Shown: positions 12,183-24,523 of the stretch, in pieces
How positions within the stretch are numbered: position 1 is the stretch's first letter
How the letters are laid out: the number at the start of each line of letters is the position of its first letter
From: Asparagopsis taxiformis
Taxonomy: Eukaryota; Rhodophyta; Florideophyceae; Bonnemaisoniales; Bonnemaisoniaceae
Direction: 5' to 3'
Length of the DNA stretch: 64,000 nucleotides
NCBI GenBank assembly: GCA_030407315.1
Contig: JALQPE010001873.1
Location: 1 to 64,000 of the forward strand
Made by a program: the position numbers and the translations under genes
Notes under the pieces: generated by a model
The model's database searches: none
Told to the model about the DNA's origin: nothing
What the model saw: only the letters and a program-made list of their open reading frames with translations

Positions 12183-15100
12183 ATGGCGGATACGCATTTC
12201 AGCAGTTTGTTTTCAACGGTTTGCGGCGATCAAGTGAGCGCGTCAGCGGAGTCGCGCGGACTCAAGCGCGGCGTCGATGTCAATTTGTTTGCGGACGTGG
12301 ACGGTGCGGCTGTGCATATTGGGACGGCTTCGGTGAGCACTGCTGGTGGCGATGTTGGCCTTCCGCGCACGCTGCACAACCACAAGCTGCCGGAAACCGA
12401 CGAGGCGGACTATATCGTCGTGCGAAACATTGCGACTAAGGACAAGTTCAAGGAACTCCCGTTCCCGTACATGTTTGATGGCGCCGAGGGACCGCCGGAG
12501 ACGATGGGTGGAGCATACGCCGCGGCGTTTTACCCTTGGGATACTCGGATGATGCGCCCCGCTGCGGAGGATGGCCCTAGCGACATTCGTACCCCTGCTG
12601 CAGCGTCAAACTTCAACGCAGCGACGAACCAGGCCAGCTCGGGACGGATGCCCAGTACCGGTCCGGCAGGCGAAATCACTGGTTCGGGGGGTACGAAGCA
12701 TCCAGCACGCTCCGTCCCGGTTTCGGGAGGCACGAAGCGCCCTGCTCGCTCTGCAAGACCCTCCAGTGGAGGCACGAAGCACCCTGCTCGCTCCAACGTC
12801 ACCGAAGCTACTACGCAGGACGTAACCGAAGTGGACGACGAACCGGAGGTGGCGGAAAGCATTCGTGAGCAGCAGGGGACGCAAATTATGGTGCCCAAGT
12901 TTGTGACGTCGGATTACGTCGGAGAAGGAGCGACTGTGCTGGTGAGGCAGCTAGTGGAACCGGCCGTGACCCTTCGGGATGTGAAAGAAGACCACGTGGA
13001 GGACCTGCGCAACAATATGTTGGCTGTGGGGTATGTGAGCTCTTCGCGTATCACTGTGACGGTGCTGAGGTCGCAGAACACGCATCTGCCCGCCGACACG
13101 CGTCTGTTCCAGAATGGCAAATTCCATGCCAATGCGAACGTGACCGTGATCGACGGACTGCATCGTCTCAATGCTATGCATAGCATTGCCGATGACTTCA
13201 CGCGCCTCACCCGTATGCACAGAACCAAGCTGCCACAGGACGCAAACCGCTTGCGCTGGGTTACTCAGCCTCTGGATGTGTACTACCTTCGCCGCAAGGA
13301 CGACAGTGATCTCCAGCCTCATGAGATCATCCACAAGAGTGCAGAGTCGAACCATACGACTGGGACGCAACTGACGGAGCGCTCCCTGGTTCGAATCTTG
13401 TCGTCCATCCAGCAGTTCATCCGTACGATTGCTGTTGCAAATAACGTGGAAAACGCTGGCGACTTGCGTGAGTCTGATGTCATCCGAACATTGTTCGAGG
13501 CGCAGTTCATGGGGATGATGAATTCAACGAACACGGCCCGGCGGTGGACGCGTTTGGCTATAGCAACGCTGAAGCATCCTGTTCTCGACGAAGTGTTGCG
13601 TGAGCTGAACAATTCCGAGCGCCGCAACGAGATTGGGATAACGCACCTGGACCACAAGATAGTGCGCGAGTTGCTGGAAGAAAACTTTGTCTTCGTCTTG
13701 CGTGGTCTTTCGGAGTACTTGAACCCTGCTCATGGTGGACGTCCGGATGGACGCTTTGACGTGAACGACTTCTATACATACGTCCGTCGCGTGACTGCAA
13801 TAGCAAATTCTCTGTACGCTGCGTATGGGCGCCCAAAGAGTATTATGCGCAAGTCATTTCTGAGCACAGAGATGGCAATTGGGTCGGTTAAGCAGCCGAA
13901 GGAGTTGCAATGGCATCTCACCAATGCCATTGCAATGTATAGAGGGGACGACCGGAGCAGTGAGGTTCGAATGCGACGGAGAACCACGCGTTTACAGGAT
14001 TTGGAAACGAACTTGAAAGAGTTTTTCAATCCGACATTGAAGAAGAAGACTAAGGCTCGACGCAAACGCCGCCCTTCTGCTGCCAATGTGAGACTCACTC
14101 ACAAGAAGCAGCGGAATGTCGAACATGAGCCTGCTTCGCATGGCATCCGCCGCCGTTCACAGCGACTTCGCTCGACGGGGAGCACACGCCTCGAGGAAGA
14201 AGAGCCGGTTGTGGTACAACAATCCGCCGGGGAAGAAGAGCAGGCCGTTGTTGATAAACCCACCGATCAACAACAAGCCACTGCTTCCGGTGATGAGGTT
14301 GACGAAGACTCCGCCCGTTCCCCCGATTCTGCCGTTGAGATTGTCCCCCAAGATAACCAACGTGCTGGTGCGACTCCCTCCAACCAAGAATCTGTCCATA
14401 CCGCTTCGGACGAGGAAGACAAACAGGGTGCAGACGTGGGCCAAGTCGAAAGCAAGGGGGTCCGCGAAGTGACAATTACATTCACTGTTCCGGAAGGAGT
14501 GGAAGTCGATGAAGACGGTTACATCGTTCGTGACTCTCCTTCTGAACACGACCTCCTGTTCGACGACCGGATGCCATCTCTTCCCGACGATTTCGAAGTC
14601 AAAGACCGAGCTGAAGGGCATCATCTGGCGCAGCGTCCCGCGGACGTCATCGCATCGGTGAGGGTTGGCTGTCTGCCCCCGATTGAGCTCAGTTGTTATT
14701 GGAGAGTGTGGAAATCGATGAGGAGGGCAGAGAGGTGAGGTATTTGAAACAAGTGGCGATGGACCCTGTGTTTGAGGGGCTGCATATTCCGGAACAACAT
14801 CGGGCTCGTCATCTTGTTTTCGAGATCGACACCATCTATCCGATGTTTTTCGCAGCGTGGAAGATGGCTGCCAAGGCGATGTGTGAGCCTACATCGACGT
14901 TTCTACCCTCGAGGCTGGACTTCGCCCAGGTTGCGCGAATGTCTACAAGCTGGAAGGATTCGTATGAGGCCGGCACTGGTATGGCGTACTTCCACAATTG
15001 CCGAACGGAAATCAACGAGCGAGGGTATACGGTGATGCACAATTTCGCGGATGTAAGCTACCTCGATGCGTCGGACAAGTTCCCATTTGACTTGGGTCTC

Positions 15101-16138
15101 ATGGAAGAAATTCCTAACCAGGAATTGTTTCGGTACTTTTTGGGAACGTGGGAGGGGGAGGAGGTGCACAAGGACCCTGGGAACCGGCAGCTGTGGAGTC
15201 CCATTGTCAATACTGGGGACGATGAAACAGATGAGAAGAACCGGAATGAGGGGAGGGCTCGCTTCACGTCTACGCGCCACTGCCTGGTTGACTATGCCGA
15301 GAACGATGAGACGCATATCGACCGGTTCAAGTTTGTGACGCGGCGAGCCCTGCTGGATGTGTGGTTGGGAATCCTTGTCCGGCTGATAGGGCTGGAGGAG
15401 TGCGGTTTACCGGGAGAAAAACTTGTCATGCCGGCATCTGGGGGACGGTTTTTGATAACGGGAAAGGGGTGTCCTCGGCAGGTCCCACACAATGATTTCC
15501 CTGTTCCTCCTCGCGACCGCAAAGATCAACTTCCGGGTTACTTTGTTATTGCCAACGGAGATGACCCATTCCCTATCTGGGTGTGTCCAGGGTCCCACAA
15601 GTACGTCTTTTCCAAAGCGCTGGAATTAGATATGTACGCCAAGACGATGAAGCTGAAGAAGGTAATCGTTCCGCCACGTTCAGTCTTCATCGGTCACGGC
15701 CATGTACAACATGCCGGGGCAGGGCATGTCGACAGAGTTGTGTCACACACGACAACGAGGTATCACACGTATTTCAGGAATGCGTCGTATCCGATTCCCG
15801 ACAATGTTTCGTTTGGTTTCATCAGGCGGTTGGGATTCGAAGAAGAAGTAATCGCCAATGCTCCGCGCCGGTCTGCCAGGCAAAGTCAACCGGCACCTGT
15901 CAATGTTCGCCACAAGACAGTTGTTCCCATCCCGGTCAAGAAAGATCGTAGGCCGAAGACAGGGCAACTCGGAATCATGCGGATGAAGACGACAGAAGCT
16001 CCCAAGAAGAGAACCCTCACACCGGGTCAAAAATTCATCTTGAGCTATTCAACTCCACAGTTGCCGATAACGCCTATTCTGCCGGGAGATCCTGAATATA
16101 GTGAGGACGAAGAGGAAGAAGAATTTTCCGACGGCTAG
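12183..16138 (+). CDS. ParB-like DNA-binding domain fused to a 2OG-Fe(II) oxygenase, copy B (one frameshift)
   Basis: The start is ATG 12183. Frame one runs to 14738 (851 aa) and frame two from about 14693 to 16138. Adding the G present in copy A near 14692 gives one ~1318 aa protein. Residues ~169-205 hold three SGGTKxPARS repeats. Residues ~250-340 look like a ParB N-terminal domain: an acidic helix (EDHVEDLRNNML), then VTVIDGLHRLNAM in place of the ParB GxRRxxA box, then an SxxNHTT segment as in the ParB NxxR box. A helical region follows, then a basic KKKTKARRKRRP stretch (~619), a likely nuclear signal. The C-terminal half has features of a double-stranded beta-helix oxygenase: HND (H1103, D1105), WVCPGSH, a distal His at 1177 or 1182, and Arg ~1192. 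The tail is acidic. Predicted role: nuclear DNA binding plus oxidation of a base, protein or small molecule; the substrate is unknown. Confidence 0.72.
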
Positions 16139-16412
16139 ATAGCTTAACAACTACTACTTTGGTAAACAATTATCGAGAATATAATCATCTCCTTTATCAC
16201 TTCCAATCTATGAACCTAGTATAATGTACTTCCGTTCCATGCTTTCAAACTAGATTGTCCATTCCCTCGTGGGTTGGAGCATGATTTCCAGGACGATTCC
16301 CTCACATCTCTAGACTCGATGGTCTATGGTAGAAATAGCAGAACAATTGGGTTTGTACGTGCTTCATCGCCTACTTGCTTCCGGTAATGGGTGGACGTGC
16401 ACGATACACGAT

Positions 16413-19135
16413 CAACCTGAAATGGACGTCCGGTGGATGTCCAGCTCAGATGCATTGCTGGCCAGCCCAGAAACTCTACAATTCAGGGCAGAAAAAAATA
16501 TTGCAAAAAACATCGATTTCAGCGGGTGGATTGTGCCGTACGGCACACCCCCATCTCAAAAACATGTTCACATGTGCATGTTTTTGAGAATAGCCCAAAT
16601 TTTAATTCAAATCAGGGTGTCTAATTTGGCCACAACGGCCCCAGGAACCGGCCGCCGCCCCGAGCGGGGCCATCACTGGCTTCTGTAAGCACTAACTGTA
16701 AGCCAAAATCGCGTCTTACGAAGGTTCGATTCCAGGCTTGAAGCCTAAGTTATGCTTGGGTGACATCTTTTTCCCTGTTTCATCATGGTCCCGCCTTACT
16801 CCCTCAACACAAACACTACTCACCTATCACGTTACTCATATTCCGTGTACTTTGTATTAGTAGTGAACCCGCTGGCTTAGTTTCTGCAATGCGTGGATGT
16901 AGGCAGCACACGACCAACCTGAAATGGACGTCCGGTGGATGTCCAGCTCAGATGCATTGCTGGCCAGCCCAGAAATTCTACAATTTCGGGCACAAAAAAA
17001 TATTGCAAAAAACATCGATTTGGGCGGTCGATTGTGCCGTACGGCACACCCCCATCTCAAAAACATGTTCACATGTGCATGTTTTTGAGAATAGCCCAAA
17101 TTTTAATTCAAATCAGGGTGTCTAATTTGGCCACAACGGCCCCAGGAACCGGCCGCCGCCCCGAGTGGGGCCATCACTGGCTTCTGTAAGCACTAACTGT
17201 AAGCCAAAATCGCGTCTCACGAAGGGTCAATTTCAGGCTCAATACGCCAGGGACAGGTCTTGGTCCTTGTTCCATCATGGTCCCGCCTCACTCTCTCACG
17301 ACCAACCTGAAATGGACGTCCGGTGGATGTCCAGCTCGATTGCATTGCTGGCCAGCCCAGAAATTCTAAAATTTCGGGCACAAAAATATTGCAAAAAACA
17401 TCGATTTCAGCGGGTGGATTGTGCCGTACGGCACACCCCCATCTCAAAAACATGTTCACATGTGCATGTTTTTGAGAATAGCCCAAATTTTAATTCAAAT
17501 CAGGGCGTCTAATTTGGCCACAACGGCCCCAGGAACCGGAGCCGCCGCCCCGAGCGGGGTCATCACTGGCTTCTGTAAGCACTAACTGTGAGGCTAAATG
17601 GCGCCGAAAGATGGGTCGATTCCAGGCTTCAAGCCTAAGTTATGCTTGGGTGACATCTTTTTCCCTGTTTCATCATGGTCCCGCCTTACTCCCTCAACAC
17701 AAACACTACTCACCCATCACGTTACTCATATTCCGTGTACTTTGTATTAGTAGTGAACCCGCTGGCTTAGTTTCTGCAATGCGTGGATGTAGGCAGCACA
17801 CGACCAACCTGAAATGGACGTCCGGTGGATGTCCAGCTCAGATGCACTGCTGGCCAGCCCAGAAATTCTAAAATTTCGGGCACAAAAAATCTTGCAAAAA
17901 TCAACGATTTGGGCGGTCGATTGTGCCGTACGGCACACCCCCATCTCAAAAACATGTTCACATGTGCATGTTTTTGAGAATAGCCCAAATTTTAATTCAA
18001 ATCAGGGTGTCTAATTTGGCCACAACGGCCCCAGGAACCGGCCGCCGCCCCGAGTGGGGCCATCACTGGCTTCTGTAAGCACTAACTGTAAGCCAAAATC
18101 GCGTCTCACGAAGGGTCAATTTCAGGCTCAATACGCCAGGGACAGGTCTTGGTCCTTGTTCCATCATGGCCCCGCCTCACTCTCTCACGACCAACCTGAA
18201 ATGGACGTCCGGTGGATGTCCAGCTCGATTGCACTGCTGGCCAGCCCGGAAATTCTAAAATTTCGGGCACAAAAAAATTGTAAAAAATCAACGATTTCAG
18301 CGGGTCGATTGTGCCGTACGGCACACCCCCATCTCAAAAACATGTTCACATGTGCATGTTTTTGAGAATAGCCCAAATTTTAATTCAAATCAGGGTGTCT
18401 AATTTGGCCACAACGGCCCCAGGAACCGGAGCCGCCGCCCCGAGCGGGGTCATCACTGGCTTCTGTAAGCACTAACTGTGAGGCTAAATGGCGCCGAAAG
18501 ATGGGTCGATTCCAGGCTTCAAGCCTAAGTTATGCTTGGGTGACATCTTTTTCCCTGTTTCATCATGGTCCCGCCTTACTCCCTCAACACAAACACTACT
18601 CACCCATCACGTTACTCATATTCCGTGTACTTTGTATTAGTAGTGAACCCGCTGGCTTAGTTTCTGCAATGCGTGGATGTAGGCAGCACACGACCAACCT
18701 GAAATGGACGTCCGGTGGATGTCCAGCTCAGATGCACTGCTGGCCAGCCCAGAAATTCTAAAATTTCGGGCACAAAAATATTGCAAAAAACATCGATTTC
18801 AGCGGGTGGATTGTGCCGTACGGCACACCCCCATCTCAAAAACATGTTCACATGTGCATGTTTTTGAGAATAGCCCAAATTTTAATTCAAATCAGGGTGT
18901 CTAATTTGGCCACAACGGCCCCAGGAACCGACCGCCGGCCCCGATCGGGGGCTATCACTGGCGTCTGTAAGCACCAACTGTAAGCTGGAGCCGGCTGCCG
19001 CCCCGATCGGGGCTATCACTGGCTTCTATTAGCACCAACTGTAAGCCAAAATCGCGTCTCACGAAGGGTCGATTTCAGGCTCAACACGTCAGGGAAAGGT
19101 CTTGGTCCTTGTTTCATCATGGTCCCGCCCCACCC
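16413..19135 (+). repeat. Downstream palindrome-block array, unit B (continues 33627-33730)
   Basis: Six complete blocks, with the 16-bp palindrome at 16532, 17033, 17420, 17932, 18310 and 18812, alternating ~500 and ~380 bp apart. One more ~890 bp dimer is present than in unit A, consistent with unequal exchange within the array. The truncated last block lies beyond the CACTA insertion at 33640-33720. Small variants distinguish blocks (for example GGGCGGTCGATT versus AGCGGGTGGATT before the palindrome). Confidence 0.88.
16532..16547. promoter_or_regulatory. 16-bp palindrome TGTGCCGTACGGCACA, representative of 14 copies
   Basis: A perfect palindrome kept in every complete block: upstream of the gene (shortened to 14 bp) at 2559 and 11752; downstream at 7320, 7821, 8209, 8708, 16532, 17033, 17420, 17932, 18310 and 18812; in the inverted copy at 52256; and before another gene at 60535. 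Its size and symmetry are those of a dimer-binding site. Bacterial parS sites are also 16-bp palindromes, and the neighbouring gene has a ParB-like domain. That link is inference only. Confidence 0.55.
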
Positions 19136-19545
19136 CACTACGGTGTTGAGAATGAAAAAAGACAGTAAATTTACTGTCTGAGACAGTAAAAATTACTGTC
19201 TGGCCAAGACAGTGCGCGGAGACAGTAAAATTTACTGTCTGGAAATTTCAGAATACTGCTGCAGCAGTAAACTGGCACGAAATCTGGACAGTACCAAAAA
19301 CAGTAAAATTTACTGTCCAGAACAGTAAATTTTACTGTCCGGAAGTGTTGCCGCCAGACAGTATGCGCGGACAGTACATTTTACTGTCTGAGGCAATGCA
19401 TTGTATTGGAATACTGCACTGTCTGGGGAAATCTGTAGACAGTAGTGTAGATAGCAAATTGTATTGTCTGCGGGTAGTAATGTGCATTGGTTGACAACAC
19501 TGTCTGGTGGAGTGGACTTGAGAGAAAATATGGAGCATAGTGTTG
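19136..19545. repeat. Left terminal inverted repeat and subterminal repeat zone
   Basis: After the 14-bp terminus come at least ten copies of ACAGTAAA or TTTACTGTC, many paired as near-palindromes (for example 19166-19182 and 19217-19240), then looser copies to about 19510. In CACTA elements such subterminal repeats are the transposase-binding sites; that role is inferred here. Confidence 0.75.
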
Positions 19546-19913
19546 ATTTGAAGGTAAATATTGGAATGGTTTGTGGTTCACGACTATATTGATTTTGATG
19601 GAGCTTTTCAGATATTTGTAGGTAGCAAAGTTAGTAAGAGGGAAGATAAGTTCTACAGGAGAGCGGATCGACCGCCTTCGGATGGGTATGATGGTTTATG
19701 TCATACATAAGCACAATAGGATCATCTTTGTAAGACATGGAATGAATCACTTCTGAGTCACGTTGGTAGTACTGCCACGTAACAGCGACAGTGACAGTTC
19801 GAGTTTGAGATTTAGTTAAGTCGATTTAGTAGTTCTGTTAATAGTAAAGTTTTCAATGATAATAAAGACAATAACTGCTATGAGGAAGTACTACACTGCG
19901 CCGCTTTAGCCGC

Positions 19914-20862
19914 TCAACCCCACACAGATGCGGCATGAACAGCCGGTTCTCCAGATCTAGCAGGATAATCAAGTTCAGCCACTTGCGGCTTTGTAGACTC
20001 TTCGGCTTCAGCGGCAGCCAAGGCCGCTGCTTCCTCATCACGTTTGCGCTGTCTCGAGAGGATGATACCATCGAACAATACCTTTGCATCTGATGCATCC
20101 ATTCGTAAATTGGCAGCAGCTGTCATCGGCGCCTCTTGGATTTCATTTTCCTCGATCTGTTGATTCACGTATTCGCGATAGCATCGCTCGAGCATGTTGC
20201 GCTGCAGATCTCGCACTGTACTCTCGCTGTACGGAAAGAGCGGGACGAGCGACAGGCGCTGCACTTGCTCTGGGGGCAGCACGCGCTCTGCAAGGAAAGA
20301 GTAGTTTTCCGAGCAAACTTGGCGCGTCTTGCATCGTCGGGGCAAGATTTTTGAAAACATTCACAGCCTTATCGTTGCCAATTTTAAGCAGGGCTTTGAT
20401 AACAGCCACATCTTGAATTGCCGATGGTACAATTGTCTTCTCAGTGACGAGATTGCTCAAGTAGCTGGAAAACAAGGCACCGCGCAAGATACCTGGACCA
20501 AGTTTGCGTTTGTACTCAGAGGTGACCTCACGCATATAATCAGGCGTGGTACCATAAAGCACAAAAAGCTGACCATATTCAGCCACGAGCTGCTGCTGAC
20601 GGGCAACAAAGCGTTTCTTGGCTACCTACATCGAAGCCATGACAACTGCTGTGGCTGCCATGTAAGGAATGAGCGCCCAGAAGCCAACTTGCTTTGGTGC
20701 CATTAGATCGGAGCGGCGCTGAGAAGGCAATGGCTGCTCCTCAGAGAAGCGATTTTGCTCGGGAGCAGCACCGCGACGGCGCATCGGAGTTACTGCACGC
20801 GCTGTTGCAACATGCTGCTCGTTGTCTGAGTTGGGACGCGGAGTGAGCCGAAAGGCAGACAT
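19914..20862 (-). pseudogene. Broken membrane-anchored helical protein, possibly Tic110-like
   Basis: On the minus strand an ATG at 20862 opens a basic, Arg-rich leader (~55 aa), then a hydrophobic segment (WALIPYMAATAVVMAS), a TAG near 20628, then a helical, charged region in the same frame (RQQQLVAEYGQLFVLYG..). Near 20310 the frame shifts and continues with LAERVLPPEQVQ.. to a stop at 19914, ending in an Ala/Glu-rich helix. N-terminal membrane anchor plus repeated helices is reminiscent of the plastid import protein Tic110, but I cannot confirm that without a search. One stop and one frameshift make it a remnant carried in the CACTA-like element. It is divergent from the beta-propeller remnant at 21292. 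Confidence 0.5.
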
Positions 20863-21291
20863 GGTCGTCGGCGTGAAATGACATGGTACTGCACGGGGTG
20901 AGAGTGGACGATGGGACGGCAGAAGTTGGAGGTGAGCGGCTGGGAACCGATTCGACGAATCGATGGCAGTGAGGACAGTGAGGAGGACTGGAAGGCAAAC
21001 GGGACCGTTCGTCGTTGCATGGTTTGGAAAGTTAAGGAAAAGCGAATTGGGCGTTGGGAGGATGGCGGCATGACCGCGACGTGGTCGGTTGTTCACGATC
21101 GGAAAGACGTTCAACACGACCGAGGTTGTCCACGGTGCATCATCTGCACGATTTGCAGATCAGCAAAGTACAATGAGATCAGCGCACAGAAGACGAAGGG
21201 CAGTCTGTCCCTTCCATCATCAAATTTATAAAATTTCCGAGCACGTTGCAGTCGCCTCAGTCCAAACGCACTATCGTTCACTCGGCTTCAC
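20863..21291. other. Captured intergenic region between divergent gene remnants
   Basis: No gene is evident. It separates the starts of two divergently oriented remnants (minus 20862 and plus 21292), so it may be a former bidirectional promoter taken up together with both genes. No clear TATA box is seen. Confidence 0.35.
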
Positions 21292-22587
21292 ATGCAAGGG
21301 GTATCGTCTCCGCCAATCGTGGTAAAACCACCTCCCTATCCCTCATCTCCCTTGCAATCATGTCCTGTTCGATACGCAGTCACTGGTGATACTATCCTGT
21401 CCTTTGCAACTACTTCGCTGCTCACGGTAATCACTCCGCAATCCCCAACAACTCCACCAGCTCAGGTCAAATTCATTTCGCAATGGCCCGCACCAGAAGA
21501 CTTTGATATTGCTGCTATAGCCGTAACACCAGACGATTCAGCTCTCGCCATCATAATTTAGGACTTACCATCGTTGTACCATCAATCCTCTCTCGTTCTG
21601 CCCAATCCTCGCACGGCAGCGCTTCTCATGTGAATTGTACTACTGTCGACGCTTTCATTTCCGCGCAACTGTCCAGGAAGAACTCTCGCTTTCATCTCGC
21701 CTCCCACTTCTCTACAATCCAAAGCGGCTCCAGAATACGATCCATCCACAATTCCGGTCGCCTCAAACTTACCGCCACATCTCCGCCATGCTTATCACAC
21801 TCTGGCATTAACCATCCCACAGAAAGCCTCTTCCCAACCATTTCTGACATATAACCATGCCCAATATTCTCTCGCAGTTCACGCCGGCGCTGATACCTTA
21901 ACAATCTATACCTTTCAATCAGGTTACAATGCAATCCTTCAAACTAAATCTCTAGATATCACCATCACAAATAGATCCTCATCGCTCTCGATGCACGTCA
22001 TTCTAATTACTCCTTCCGGTACTCTTGTCCTTGCACTACTGGCCGACAGCGAGGTATTCTTTATTGAAGACACAAGGATTGCATTTCATGTTCCATTATC
22101 CAAATTCAAACCTCTGGCCGTCACGTTTCTCGAGAGCTCCGCACAGCAGTCCTATTCGTGCAAACTGTTGGAGACCCATCACCGACCGTGAGTGCCTATT
22201 CCTAATCGCGCTCCTCTCGCAAATAGTCTGCATGTTGTATATATTCGCTACACATCGGGTAGAGTTGTTGAAACCAAGCCACTGTTCAACCCTACGACAT
22301 CAAATGTATACAGTTGAAGAAGATATATCTTCTTTGACTGTACTTTCGCACCGAGAACCGCCATGCTGTGTATTTCTTGCTGAGAATGGGATGTGATGTT
22401 TCTGTGCGATGATGACCTATCTATCTCGAGCATTAACCTGCAACAACTCGTTGAGCCGTATGTAGATATGCACGCTTCCACAGAGACTCTTGTTAATTTC
22501 TTTGCCTGTGGGCCACAAATCTTGTTTGCAATAGGAGACGGCCCTAACTTGCTGGTCGCTCAGTTACCCCATTTAACCATATGGTAA
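21292..22587 (+). pseudogene. Broken beta-propeller (WD40-like) protein gene
   Basis: ATG 21292 opens 89 codons with propeller-like strands (YAVTGDTILSFATTSLLTVITP; IAAIAVTPDDSALAIII) and then stops. Similar strand-rich coding recurs in other frames: about 21780-22191 (SLAVHAGADTLTIYTF; HVILITPSGTLVLALLADSE), about 22220-22396 (VYIRYTSGRVVETKPLF) and 22393-22587 (NFFACGPQILFAIGDGPNLL). The order suggests one ~430-codon reading frame with several frameshifts and stops. WD40-like nucleolar or ribosome-biogenesis proteins are possible relatives, but this is uncertain. It lies inside the CACTA-like element. Confidence 0.45.
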
Positions 22588-22911
22588 CTAAAACACATCG
22601 ACCGGCATTTGCTCGCTACCAACTTGCTTCGCTCTAAAATGCAATTTTTTCTCCTTGTGCACTATTATAAACATTTCTTATTGCAGGTAAAGAAACAATT
22701 TACAAGCCTTCTAAGTGGGTCTAGTTGACAACTTATGGTCTCCGGTACAGTGCTTGAGGAAGCAGCAACCGCGAAAAGTTGATTTTATGCATTGACAGAT
22801 TAACACACACCCAGTTCGTTCACTGCAACCCAAGAAACCCCTATCGTCCGAAACGGAGGCTCCGTTGCAGTTGTCCAGCGCAGTTGGCAACACTTGAAAA
22901 TTTCAATAACC
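22588..22911. other. Short gene-free stretch
   Basis: Sits between the 3' end of the propeller remnant and the 3' end of the convergent transporter remnant. I see nothing supportable in it. Confidence 0.3.
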
Positions 22912-23575
22912 TCACTCTGCTGCATCCTTCTGTTCTCCCTCACCACTTAGCCTGCTTGCTATCAGTGTTGCCACAACAATCAACGCACCGCCAGCGAATC
23001 CTTTCGGTCCAAAACTCTCCCCCAACAGCAGTGCAGCTAGAGTACTTGCCCAAAGCGGCTGTGTTGGGAAAATGACAACAGCCTCACTTGCCGGAACGAC
23101 CTGTTGCCCTTTCGTTTGCGCCCAACCAGATACGGCTGAAGAGAATAGCCCCGTCCAGCTAACAACGGCCACATTCACTGCAATTCCAGCCAATGTCCAT
23201 GGCATCGATGCCATGGACATTGATGCCAAGTGATCACTTCCTCCGTTCCGGATGACACGTCTGTCGGAGCATAATGATTGAGCACTGCCCCGATTTTCGC
23301 AAACGCCGTTCATGCAAATGATAACAATGTCTGTACAAAAATCTTCGTAGCAACAAGCGGTGTGGCAGCTACTGTGTTAAAATAGTTACTCAAGCGAATG
23401 ATGTATGTGGAGAAAAAGAATGCAGACAACATCACCGGTTACACTAGAATCTGCGCCATGGCCTTTGTCCGAGCTCAAAAGTGCAACACCTGCAACAGCC
23501 ACAACAGACAATATCCATGTTTTGCCCGAAACTTTACCCAGCCCAAAAAGCCCGATAGCGGCGGAGGAACACCAA
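22912..23575 (-). pseudogene. Broken EamA/DMT-family transporter (C-terminal half)
   Basis: Minus-strand segments, read in order with shifts between frames, give a typical EamA repeat: AIGLFGLGKVSGKTWILSVV, then VAGVALLSSDKGHG, TGDVVCILF, then STYIIRLSNYFNTVAATPLV, an ATKIFVQTLLSFA stretch, and finally the clean C-terminal frame (22912-23313) with VAVVSWTGLFSSAV, FPTQPLWASTLAALLLGESF and GPKGFAGGALIVVATLIA. The PLWA..LLLGE..G..G..GGALI pattern is diagnostic of the family. Shifts near 23405 and 23310 and the missing N-terminal half mark it as a captured fragment. Plastid phosphate-sugar translocators belong to the same superfamily, but no substrate can be named. Confidence 0.7.
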
Positions 23576-23578
23576 TCA

Positions 23579-24239
23579 ATGGTTAATAGTCAAGATAATT
23601 CGTTTTTGCTAGACAAGTCGACATTTTTCAGAGAAGTGACGTGTAGTACGTTTGTGAAGACACTGTTGATTTGTTCAGCTGCATTGTATATAGCGCATGA
23701 GATTACAAATGTTGTGTTGAGCTTGTTGAATTTTTATCGAATAGTTGTCGAATCGGGAGGAGGTGTCCGTTTTCGTTGATGATTATCTAGGCGTACAATG
23801 CGGAATCCTGGGCGCTGACATGGGGATAATCATTCCGGTTCTGTTTCTGCAATTATTGTACATGCTGTTGAAACAGCTGTCACTGATCCCGATTTTAATC
23901 CTTGGTGTGTTTTACCCCAACGCGAACGGTCAACGCAATTTGTTACACAATCCACGCAAATACCGGTGGACTGCGTTTGGTGTGCTGACTTTATGAGTGT
24001 CTTCGTTAGCTGTGCTGACCGTGTTCATCTCGAAGCTGGAACCGTTGTTGATCGTCGGCAATCTGAGTTTGTTCTGGTATGTGGTCGTTGCACCATCAAC
24101 TTACGACTCAGTGACGTACATCGTGTCGATTGTGTACGCTGTGTTGGCAGCTGGTGCGGGCATTGTGATCATCATCCGAGTGTTACGATCAGAGGCAAAC
24201 AATGTATTCAAAGTGCCGGATGGCTCGCAGGCTGGGTAG
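23579..24239 (+). pseudogene. Broken multi-pass membrane protein, unrecognised
   Basis: ATG 23579 opens a frame with one hydrophobic span (TLLICSAALYIAHEITNVVL). The frame shifts near 23765 and continues with two strongly hydrophobic spans (IIIPVLFLQLLYMLLKQLSL; PILILGVFY), a TGA at 23994, then two or three more (LAVLTVFISKLEPLLIVG; VSIVYAVLAAGAGIVIIIRV) to a stop at 24239. About 220 codons with 5-6 membrane segments. I do not recognise the family. The in-frame TGA and the shift suggest a captured remnant rather than an active gene. Confidence 0.45.
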
Positions 24240-24523
24240 AGATGAAGTGCGTAGAAACGATGAAATAAAATATTTATTGCAGGCGCCGATATTTGACGCA
24301 CGTGTATCGCTGGGTAGCCCGTAATGACGTTTGAGAAATGTCTACCTGTTGCAACTTGGAAGTTCGCCAATGACAACAATGCAATTTCTTTCACTAGGCT
24401 CCGACACATTACAGCCCAAATTTCCTGCTCATAACTAAGCTGTGCAACCGTCTAGCTTCTTGCTTTCGCCAAAAGCTGCCATTTCACATTCCACCCTCGC
24501 ATTACCCAGTCTCCTCAAACTGA

